NCBI GenBank assembly: GCA_030605865.1
Contig: JAUWHN010000007.1
Span: 1 to 21,381, forward strand
Direction of reading: 5' to 3'
From: Candidatus Portnoyibacteriota bacterium
GTDB lineage: Bacteria > Patescibacteriota > Minisyncoccia > RBG-13-40-8-A > JAUWHN01
Length of the DNA: 21,381 nt
Part shown: positions 12,990-19,410 of the stretch, piece by piece
How positions within the stretch are numbered: the stretch's first letter is position 1
How the letters are laid out: each line of letters starts with the position of its first letter
Program-made: the position numbers and the translations under genes
The notes under the pieces: generated by a model
Seen by the model: only the letters and a program-made list of their open reading frames with translations
What the model was told of the DNA's origin: nothing
The model's database searches: none

Positions 12990-13062
12990 GCGCCGTTAGC
13001 TCAGTTGGTAGAGCGCCTGTCTCTTAAACAGGATGTCGCAGGTTCGAGTCCTGCACGGCGCA
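12990..13062 (+). tRNA. tRNA-Lys (anticodon CTT)
   Basis: Acceptor GCGCCGT/ACGGCGC, D arm GCTCAGTTGGTAGAGC, anticodon stem CCTGT/ACAGG with loop CTCTTAA giving anticodon CTT (codon AAG), T arm GCAGG-TTCGAGT-CCTGC, discriminator A, no encoded CCA. There is no spacer between the DUF362 stop codon and the 5' end. Confidence 0.96.
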
Positions 13063-13071
13063 TAAATTAAG

Positions 13072-13130
13072 GGTTCGGCGGGTCATTCGACCCGCCGCCC
13101 AGTCGAATGACTGGGCGAGTCCTGCCGGGG
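13072..13130 (+). repeat. Duplicated tRNA T-loop sequence interrupted by a 40-base double hairpin
   Basis: GGTTC (13072-13076) and GAGTCCTGC (13117-13125) together reproduce the 14-base T-arm sequence GGTTCGAGTCCTGC of the adjacent tRNA-Lys. Removing exactly 13077-13116 restores it. The downstream CGGGGGTA looks like part of an acceptor stem, so this may be the remnant of another tRNA gene. Confidence 0.6.
13077..13116. repeat. Twin perfect 8-bp hairpins with complementary loops
   Basis: GGCGGGTC-ATTC-GACCCGCC (13077-13096) is followed without a gap by GCCCAGTC-GAAT-GACTGGGC (13097-13116). Each is a perfect 8-bp stem with a 4-base loop, and the central ten bases of the two (GTCATTCGAC and GTCGAATGAC) are reverse complements, so the loops could kiss or the two units could pair with each other. 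Confidence 0.9.
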
Positions 13131-13159
13131 GTACGAGTTTGGGATATTTGTGTTTATTT

Positions 13160-13188
13160 TTGACTTATGTTATCATTCAGAGTAGAAT
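13160..13188 (+). promoter_or_regulatory. Promoter of rpsO-NYN-pnp
   Basis: TTGACT (13160-13165), 17-base spacer, TAGAAT (13183-13188). Transcription would begin near 13195, only about 3 bases before ATG 13198, so the rpsO message is predicted to be leaderless or nearly so. Confidence 0.75.
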
Positions 13189-13197
13189 AAATAAATT

Positions 13198-13464
13198 ATG
13201 CTTACTACTCGGAAAAAATCAAATATCATCAAAAAACACAAGCTTCACGAAAAGGATACAGGGTCTTCAGAGGTTCAGATTGCTATTTTGACTGAACAGA
13301 TTGAGGAACTAGCTGCTCATCTTAAAAAACACCCCAAAGACAATCATTCACGGAGAGGGCTTTTACGGATGGTTTCTAAAAGAAAACGACTTTTGGATTA
13401 TTTAAAAACTGAGGATGAAAAAAGGTATAATAAGACAATAAAGGAACTGGGGCTGAAAAAGTAA
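13198..13464 (+). CDS. rpsO: 30S ribosomal protein S15
   Basis: The 88 residues match the usual S15 length of about 89 and show the conserved GSSEVQIA segment, LAAHLKKHPKDNHSRRGLL and RKRLLDYL. S15 binds 16S rRNA early in assembly of the 30S platform. It heads the cluster with an NYN gene and pnp; the rpsO-pnp order is conserved widely in bacteria. In E. coli S15 represses its own translation through a leader pseudoknot, which cannot exist here if the message is leaderless. Confidence 0.98.
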   Translation: MLTTRKKSNIIKKHKLHEKDTGSSEVQIAILTEQIEELAAHLKKHPKDNHSRRGLLRMVSKRKRLLDYLKTEDEKRYNKTIKELGLKK

Positions 13465-13472
13465 AAAGTAAT

Positions 13473-13979
13473 ATGAGCGTTATAAAACACAAAGAACAGC
13501 GGGTGGGAGTATTAATAGATGTTCAGAATATGTACCACTCGGCTAAGAATTTATACAAAGCGCGAGTCAATTTTCGCGAAATTTTGCGAACTGCTGAAGC
13601 AGGGAGAAAATTGGTCAGGGCTGTTGCTTATGTAGTAACTACTGAGACTGGCGAGGAAAAAGCTTTTTTAGAAGCTTTAGGCAAAGCAGGGATTGAGATT
13701 AAAACCAAAGAACTTCAAATTTTTCCCGGCGGAATGAAAAAAGCTGATTGGGATATTGGTATGGCAGTTGATGCTATAAAATTAAGCAATCTTTGTGATG
13801 CTATAGTATTAGTTACGGGTGATGGAGATTTTGTTCCTTTGGCCGAATATCTTAAAGGAGCTTGGGGCGGTCAAGTAGAAGTAATTGCCTTTGACAAAAG
13901 CGCTTCAGCTAGGCTCAAAGAAGTGGCTGATGATTTTATTGACTTAGGCAAGGATTCAAAAAGATATTTAATAAAATAA
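13473..13979 (+). CDS. NYN-domain (LabA/DUF88-like) putative ribonuclease
   Basis: The 168-residue PIN-like fold has three acidic motifs: VLIDVQNMYHSA, KKADWDIGMAVDAI and LVTGDGDFVPLAEYL, which form the metal site of NYN nucleases. The gene is 8 bases after rpsO and upstream of pnp, so it sits between a ribosomal protein and the main 3'-5' exoribonuclease. RNA cleavage is inferred from fold and neighbours; no target can be seen. Confidence 0.9.
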   Translation: MSVIKHKEQRVGVLIDVQNMYHSAKNLYKARVNFREILRTAEAGRKLVRAVAYVVTTETGEEKAFLEALGKAGIEIKTKELQIFPGGMKKADWDIGMAVDAIKLSNLCDAIVLVTGDGDFVPLAEYLKGAWGGQVEVIAFDKSASARLKEVADDFIDLGKDSKRYLIK

Positions 13980-14061
13980 CTAACTTCGTCTTCTGGTCTG
14001 CAGACAGGTAGATTATGGGAGTCCATAGTCTGAAGTTTGTAGAGCAGAAACGACAAAATTC
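13980..14061 (+). promoter_or_regulatory. Folded leader between the NYN gene and pnp
   Basis: AGATTATGG-GAGT-CCATAGTCT (14010-14031) forms a 9-bp stem with one G-T pair. Outer AACTTC (13982-13987) pairs with GAAGTT (14032-14037), and the palindrome GTCTGCAGAC lies at 13996-14005. In E. coli PNPase controls its own mRNA through a leader duplex cut by RNase III; this folded leader could act in a comparable way, but that is inference. Confidence 0.45.
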
Positions 14062-16182
14062 ATGCAAACAAAAAAATATAAGATCGAAATTGGAGGGAAA
14101 GAATTAGCTGTAGAAATTGGGAAATTAGCTGAACAAGCCAATGGTTCGGTAACAGTAAGATATGGAGATACCGTAGTTTTGGTTACTTGTGTAATTGGTA
14201 ACAAGCCTCGGCAAGGCGTTAACTATCTTCCTCTAATGGTCGATTACGAAGAAAAACTTTATGCGGCTGGCAAAATTAAAGGCAGCCGTTTTATAAAACG
14301 AGAAGGAAGGCCAACTGACGAGGCAGTTTTAACTGGTCGATTGATAGACAGAGCTATTCGGCCTCTTTTTAATCCTAAGATTAGAAAGGATATTCAGGTA
14401 GTGGTAACAGTTCTTTCTTTTGATGGAGAAAATGATCCGGCTGTCCCCGGGTTGGTTGGAGCATCAATTGCTCTGTCCATCTCTAATATCCCTTGGAATG
14501 GGCCTATTGGAGGTATTTCTATTGGGCAAGTTGGCAAAGAATGGATTATAAATCCAATTAATGGTAATAGTGAAGAATCCATTTTAAAGTTTATTGTTAC
14601 TGGGAGTAAAGAGAAAATCAATATGATTGAAGGTAGTGCCAACGAGGCGCCAGAAAAAACCGTTGTTCAGGCGTTAAAGCTTGCCAAGGAGCAAATTGAA
14701 AAATTAGTTGATTTTCAGGAAGAGATAATTAAGGAATTTCAGCCCAAGAAACTGGAAATAGAAATTTTAGAACCTGAACCCAATCTCATAAAAGAAGTGG
14801 AAGGTTTTATTGGCGACAAATTAGAAAAAGCCCTTTATCAGTCAAAAAAGACCGAAAGAATGGACGACGTTAACGCGCTCAAGGAGAATTTGGGCTATTT
14901 TATTGAAGGTAAATATGAAGGAGACGAGGAAAAAACTGGACAAGCTTTTGATATATTTGAAGAAAAAATTGATGAAATGGTTCATAAAAATATTCTTGAA
15001 AAAGAAAAACGCCCTGACGGTCGGAAACTGGATGAAGTTAGAAAAATTTCTTGCGAGGTCGGATTCCTACCCAGAACTCACGGATCAGGCCTTTTTAATA
15101 GGGGTCAAACCCAGGCGCTTTCTGTGGTAACTCTGGGGCCGCCAGGAGCCGAACAGCTACTTGATGAAATGGAATTAGAGGGAAAAAAGCGATTTATGCA
15201 TCATTATAATTTTCCTCCTTTTTCTGTTGGTGAAGTTAAGCCAATGAGAGGTCCGGGACGAAGAGATATTGGTCACGGAGCTCTGGCAGAAAGGGCTTTA
15301 ATTCCTCTTATTCCCTCCAGGGAAGAGTTTCCTTATACTATTCGGATTGTTTCAGAAATCCTTTCTTCAAATGGTTCTTCTTCTATGGCTTCGGTTTGTG
15401 GCTCTACTTTAGCCCTACTTGATGCAGGAATATCAATTAAAGGAAATGCAGCTGGTATTGCCATGGGCTTGATGCTTGGTGATAATGGTCCGCCAGCTGG
15501 CGGAAACTACAAAATTTTAACTGACATCCAGGGGCCTGAAGATCATCACGGTGATATGGATTTTAAAATAGCGGGTACCAGAAATGGGATAACCTCTTTC
15601 CAAATGGACGTTAAGGTGGAAGGCCTTTCTTTGAAAATCTTGGAAGACACTTTAATTCAGGCCAAAAAAGCCAGAGAAGAAATTCTGAACCAAATGGAAG
15701 CAACAATAAAAATGCCTCGTTCAGATCTTTCGCCTTATGCTCCACGAGTTTACACTCTTCAAATTAAGCCAGATCAGATTGGTAGTGTTATTGGGCCAGG
15801 GGGCAAGATAATTAACAAAATAATTGACGAAACTGGAGCAAGTATTGATATTGAGGACGATGGCTCGGTTTTTGTTAGTTCGGATAAAGCCGAGGGAGCT
15901 AAAAAAGCCATTGACTGGATTAAAAGTCTTACCCGCGAACTTAAAGCAGGAGAAATTTTTCAAGGAAAAGTTGTTAAGGTTACTGATTTCGGAGCTTTTA
16001 TTGAGTTAATGCCAGGACAAGATGGTTTACTTCATATTTCAGAGCTGTCTCCTAAGGGAAAAGAGGTTAAAAAGGCAGAAGACTTAATTCATCAAGGGGA
16101 TACGGTTACGGTTAGGATTAAGAATATTGATGATTTGGGGAGGATAAATTTGTCATTGTTTAAGAAAGGGATAAGAATGTAG
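14062..16182 (+). CDS. pnp: Polyribonucleotide nucleotidyltransferase (PNPase)
   Basis: This 706-residue trimeric phosphorolytic 3'-5' exoribonuclease has a complete domain set. It has a first RNase PH domain (about 15-145, KGSRFIKREGRPTDEAVLTG, RPLF), a helical linker (about 190-320), and a second RNase PH domain (about 325-555, RPDGRKLDEVRKI, LPRTHGSGLFNRGQTQ, EDHHGDMDFKIAGT with the catalytic Asp). A KH domain (GSVIGPGGKIINKI, about 570-620) and a C-terminal S1 domain (GKVVKVTDFGAFIELMPGQD, about 635-700) follow. A small insertion, NGPPAGGN, before LTDIQGPEDHH is encoded by the palindrome at 15490-15503. The start follows a folded leader; the stop is just ahead of the nusA promoter. Confidence 0.98.
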   Translation: MQTKKYKIEIGGKELAVEIGKLAEQANGSVTVRYGDTVVLVTCVIGNKPRQGVNYLPLMVDYEEKLYAAGKIKGSRFIKREGRPTDEAVLTGRLIDRAIRPLFNPKIRKDIQVVVTVLSFDGENDPAVPGLVGASIALSISNIPWNGPIGGISIGQVGKEWIINPINGNSEESILKFIVTGSKEKINMIEGSANEAPEKTVVQALKLAKEQIEKLVDFQEEIIKEFQPKKLEIEILEPEPNLIKEVEGFIGDKLEKALYQSKKTERMDDVNALKENLGYFIEGKYEGDEEKTGQAFDIFEEKIDEMVHKNILEKEKRPDGRKLDEVRKISCEVGFLPRTHGSGLFNRGQTQALSVVTLGPPGAEQLLDEMELEGKKRFMHHYNFPPFSVGEVKPMRGPGRRDIGHGALAERALIPLIPSREEFPYTIRIVSEILSSNGSSSMASVCGSTLALLDAGISIKGNAAGIAMGLMLGDNGPPAGGNYKILTDIQGPEDHHGDMDFKIAGTRNGITSFQMDVKVEGLSLKILEDTLIQAKKAREEILNQMEATIKMPRSDLSPYAPRVYTLQIKPDQIGSVIGPGGKIINKIIDETGASIDIEDDGSVFVSSDKAEGAKKAIDWIKSLTRELKAGEIFQGKVVKVTDFGAFIELMPGQDGLLHISELSPKGKEVKKAEDLIHQGDTVTVRIKNIDDLGRINLSLFKKGIRM
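15490..15503. repeat. Palindrome CCGCCAGCTGGCGG inside pnp
   Basis: Perfect 14-base palindrome, in frame, encoding PPAG beside the catalytic region of the second RNase PH domain. Its 12-base core is identical to the one in cca (10205-10216). Confidence 0.75.
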
Positions 16183-16185
16183 GGG

Positions 16186-16213
16186 TTGACAAGAATTTTA
16201 AACGGAGTATAGT
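16186..16213 (+). promoter_or_regulatory. Promoter of nusA-hppA-tig-clpP
   Basis: TTGACA (16186-16191), 16-base spacer, TATAGT (16208-16213), starting 3 bases after the pnp stop. Transcription is expected near 16220. Confidence 0.8.
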
Positions 16214-16223
16214 GAAAATAGAT

Positions 16224-16242
16224 GGTCCGTTATTGACGGACC
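16224..16242 (+). promoter_or_regulatory. 5' leader hairpin of nusA
   Basis: GGTCCGT-TATTG-ACGGACC is a perfect 7-bp stem about 4 bases from the predicted transcript start, followed by an A+T-rich stretch to ATG 16261. It could stabilise the 5' end or be a NusA-responsive element; it has no T run, so it is not an ordinary terminator. Confidence 0.5.
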
Positions 16243-16260
16243 TTAATTTAAATAAAATAT

Positions 16261-17427
16261 ATGGATACGAAACAATTTTTAACAACTATTGCCCAGATTG
16301 CCGAGGAAAAAGGAATTTCTCAAGAACAGATTATTGAAACCATTGAAATGGCAATCGCAGCAGCCTATAAAAGAGATTATGGCCAGAAGGGTCAAAATAT
16401 TAGAGTAAAACTTGACCCGGAAACAGGGAAGATTAGAGTTTTCCAGGTTTTTTTAGTTGTTGACGAAGGAATGTTGAGAGAAGAGGACGTAGAGGAAGAA
16501 GCAGAAGAGGTAGAAGATGACGAGGAGAAGAAAATTAGGTTTAATTCTTTAAAACATATGATGATTGACGAGGCTAAAAAGGTTAAAAAAGGCATTAAGC
16601 CCAACGAGGAATTAGAAACAGAGCTTGAAGCTCAGACTGACTTTGGCCGGATTGCTGCTCAAACTGCCAAACAAGTGATTATTCAGCGACTTCGAGAAGC
16701 TGAAAGAGAGGTGGTTTATGGAGAATATAAAGATAAAGAAGGAGAGATTATTAGTGGGATAGTTCAGCGGGTTGAGGGAAGAAATGTTTTTGTAGATATT
16801 GGTAAAACAACCGGCCTTCTTTTTCCAGATGAGCAAATTCCAAAAGAAAATTATCGGATTGGTCAGCGATTGAGACTTTATATTCTAAAAGTAGAAAGAG
16901 GACCTAGGGGAACCAGCGTATATCTTTCTCGGGCCTATCCTAAGGTGGTAAGCAAACTTTTTGCCGTTGAGGTGCCGGAGATTTCAGCCGGGACAGTGGT
17001 AATTAAGTCAATTGCCCGCGAGCCTGGTTCTCGAACAAAAATTGCTGTCAGCTCATCCGAAGAAGGGGTTGATCCGGTAGGATCTCTGGTTGGCCAGAAA
17101 GGGACTCGAGTCCAAACAGTTATAAACGAATTAAACGGAGAAAAAATTGATATTATTGAGTGGAACGAGGATGTGACTAAATTTATTGCCAATGCTTTAT
17201 CTCCTGCCAAAGTTTTAAATGTTGAATTAGCGGACAAGAGAAGAGAGGCAACTACTATTGTGCCGGAAGATCAGCTTTCTTTAGCCATTGGCCAGCAAGG
17301 TCAGAATGTAAGATTAGCAGCAAGATTAACCGGCTGGAAAATAGATGTGAGGAGTGAAAAAGAGGTTAAGAAAAAGCCAAAAAAAACGACTAAAAAAACG
17401 ACTAAAAAGACAACTAAAAAGACATGA
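16261..17427 (+). CDS. nusA: Transcription termination/antitermination factor NusA
   Basis: The 388-residue protein has the N-terminal polymerase-binding domain (about 1-125, with an unusually acidic stretch EEDVEEEAEEVEDDEEKK near 76-93). An S1 domain (about 155-225, GEIISGIVQRVEGRNVFVDI) and two KH domains follow (AREPGSRTKIAV...DPVGSLVGQKGTRVQTVINE and LSLAIGQQGQNVRLAARLTG). NusA binds RNA polymerase and nascent RNA and modulates pausing and termination. In place of the C-terminal repeats of E. coli NusA there is a Lys/Thr tail made of TTKK repeats. The stop overlaps the next start (ATGA). Confidence 0.97.
   Translation: MDTKQFLTTIAQIAEEKGISQEQIIETIEMAIAAAYKRDYGQKGQNIRVKLDPETGKIRVFQVFLVVDEGMLREEDVEEEAEEVEDDEEKKIRFNSLKHMMIDEAKKVKKGIKPNEELETELEAQTDFGRIAAQTAKQVIIQRLREAEREVVYGEYKDKEGEIISGIVQRVEGRNVFVDIGKTTGLLFPDEQIPKENYRIGQRLRLYILKVERGPRGTSVYLSRAYPKVVSKLFAVEVPEISAGTVVIKSIAREPGSRTKIAVSSSEEGVDPVGSLVGQKGTRVQTVINELNGEKIDIIEWNEDVTKFIANALSPAKVLNVELADKRREATTIVPEDQLSLAIGQQGQNVRLAARLTGWKIDVRSEKEVKKKPKKTTKKTTKKTTKKT
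17386..17424 (+). repeat. 12-base tandem repeat encoding the NusA tail
   Basis: Three near-identical units of ACGACTAAAAAA type (17386-17397, 17398-17409, 17410-17421) encode repeated T-T-K-K. The repeat is in frame and probably varies in copy number between relatives. Confidence 0.75.
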
Positions 17428-19406
17428 TATACATTTACGTTTCCATTATTATCTCCCTTATCGCTCTTGTTTTTGCCGGAATAATTGCCTATGGCATTAA
17501 GCAGCACAAAATAAAAGACGAGAAAGCCAAAGAGATTTCCAGAGCTATTCATAAAGGAGCAATGGCTTTTTTGAATAAGGAATATAAGGTGCTCATTATT
17601 TTTGTTATTGTGGTGGGCGCTATTTTATATTTTTTAGTTGGCAATAGCATAGCCTGGGCTTTTTTTTGCGGTGCAATATTTAGTGGGTTAGCTGGCAATA
17701 TTGGAATGAGAATTGCTACTTCAAGCAATGCAAGAACAGCTGAGGCAGCAAAAAAGAGTTTAAAGGATGGTTTAAGAGTTGCTTTTAGTAGCGGTAGCGT
17801 AATGGGAATGACAGTGGTTGGACTCGGACTTTTAGGAGTAAGTGTTCTTTATTTAATTTTTGGCGACCCTCAAATAATTTACGGCTTTGGTTTCGGGGCT
17901 TCGGCGATTGCTCTTTTTGCTCGAGTTGGCGGTGGTATTTATACTAAAGCAGCCGATGTCGGGGCTGATTTAGTTGGTAAAATAGAGGCAGGTATTCCTG
18001 AAGACGACCCTCGTAATCCAGCTACTATTGCTGATAACGTAGGAGATAATGTTGGTGATGTAGCTGGCATGGGAGCTGATTTATTTGAAAGTTACGTTGA
18101 TGCTATTATTGCGGCTATGGTTATTGGAAGTTTGGGTGTTTTAACCGGTTTTCGAAATTTAGTTTTTTTACCTTTACTTTTAGCTGGCGTCGGAATTATT
18201 GCGGCAATCATTGGAAATATTTTTGTTAGTTTTAAGAATCGGACTCCTAAAAAGAAAGTCCCTGCCGAGCCTCATAAGATATTAAACCAAGGAATTTTTG
18301 GTTCAACGATTCTCGCTGCTATTTTTTCTCTTTTTGTAATTAAGCTTGTTACTGGCCAATTTATTTTATTCTGGGCATTTTTAATCGGTTTAGCTTCAGG
18401 AATTGGCATCGGCTTAATAACCGAATTTTTTACTTCTTATAAATATAAACCTACGCAAAAAGTGGCTATCTCTGCTCAGACCGGTTCAGCTACTAATATT
18501 TTACGAGGATTTTCTTTGGGGATGGGAAGCACTCTGGTGCCAGTTTTAATTATTTCATTAGCAATTTTTTTAGCTTATTTATTTGGCGGAATATACGGTA
18601 TTGCTATTGCTGCTGTAGGAATGTTATCTACTTTAGGTATAACTTTGGCTGCTGATACTTATGGTCCGGTTGCCGATAATGCGGCTGGGATTGCTGAAAT
18701 GGCTAAAATGGGTCCTGAAGTAAGAAGGCGGACCGAAGAACTTGATGCTGTGGGCAATACTACCGCAGCTATTGGAAAAGGGTTTGCTATTGGGGCAGCT
18801 GCTTTAACTGCTTTAGTTTTAATGGTTAGTTATGGATTAGTGGCCGATTTAAAAGTAATTGATATATTAGTCCCCAAAACAATTATTGGATTATTCATTG
18901 GAGGTTTAATGCCCTTTCTTTTCTCTTCGCTTACTATTTCTTCGGTTGGTAAAGCAGCAATGAAAATGGTTCAAGAAGTTCGAAGGCAATTTAAGAAAAT
19001 TGAGGGGCTTTTAGAGGGCAAAGCTAAACCAGATTATGCTCGTTGCATAGCTATTAGCACGGAAGCAGCTCTTAAAGAGATGATTTTACCCAGTGTTTTA
19101 GTAGTTGTTGTGCCGGTTTTGGTTGGCTTTATTTTAGGGCCAGAAGCATTAGGAGGATTATTAGCCGCTTCAATTATAACTGGATTTTTATTAGCAGTGA
19201 CTATGGCTAATTCCGGAGCTAGTTGGGATAATGCTAAGAAGTATATTGAAGCTGGAAATCTTGGCGGCAAAGGTTCGGAATCGCACAAAGCAGCAGTAGT
19301 TGGCGACACGGTTGGGGATCCATTTAAAGATACAGCTGGTCCTTCTTTAAACATATTATTGAAATTAATGGCAATTATTGCCTTGATTATTGCGCCATTG
19401 TTGTAG
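17424..19406 (+). CDS. hppA: Membrane-bound ion-translocating pyrophosphatase
   Basis: The 660-residue, multi-spanning membrane protein couples pyrophosphate hydrolysis to H+ (or Na+) pumping across the cytoplasmic membrane. The signature DVGADLVGKIE near residue 178 is followed by DDPRNPATIADNVGDNVGDV and GMGADLFESY, and the C-terminal substrate-site motif is near GDTVGDPFKDTAGPSLN. In the potassium-determining motif GNTTAAIGKGFAIG the position that is Lys in K+-independent enzymes is Ala, so a K+-dependent type is predicted. H+ versus Na+ transport cannot be decided by eye. The start overlaps the nusA stop; trigger factor follows after 4 bases. Confidence 0.96.
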   Translation: MIYIYVSIIISLIALVFAGIIAYGIKQHKIKDEKAKEISRAIHKGAMAFLNKEYKVLIIFVIVVGAILYFLVGNSIAWAFFCGAIFSGLAGNIGMRIATSSNARTAEAAKKSLKDGLRVAFSSGSVMGMTVVGLGLLGVSVLYLIFGDPQIIYGFGFGASAIALFARVGGGIYTKAADVGADLVGKIEAGIPEDDPRNPATIADNVGDNVGDVAGMGADLFESYVDAIIAAMVIGSLGVLTGFRNLVFLPLLLAGVGIIAAIIGNIFVSFKNRTPKKKVPAEPHKILNQGIFGSTILAAIFSLFVIKLVTGQFILFWAFLIGLASGIGIGLITEFFTSYKYKPTQKVAISAQTGSATNILRGFSLGMGSTLVPVLIISLAIFLAYLFGGIYGIAIAAVGMLSTLGITLAADTYGPVADNAAGIAEMAKMGPEVRRRTEELDAVGNTTAAIGKGFAIGAAALTALVLMVSYGLVADLKVIDILVPKTIIGLFIGGLMPFLFSSLTISSVGKAAMKMVQEVRRQFKKIEGLLEGKAKPDYARCIAISTEAALKEMILPSVLVVVVPVLVGFILGPEALGGLLAASIITGFLLAVTMANSGASWDNAKKYIEAGNLGGKGSESHKAAVVGDTVGDPFKDTAGPSLNILLKLMAIIALIIAPLL

Positions 19407-19410
19407 TTGT

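Noticed and set aside
13077..13116. CRISPR-like repeats
   Set aside because: The two units are adjacent hairpins without spacers, and no cas gene is present.
13040..13130. tRNA-Lys T-arm duplication read as attL/attR of an integrated element
   Set aside because: Only about 20 bases plus the double hairpin separate the two copies, and no integrase or cargo gene is present.
17386..17424. Phase-variable repeat in nusA
   Set aside because: The unit is 12 bases, so copy changes keep the frame and would only lengthen the Lys/Thr tail.
19390..19410. Upstream ATG for trigger factor
   Set aside because: It lies inside hppA and adds a Cys-rich stretch not seen in the family; ATG 19411 fits the usual start.
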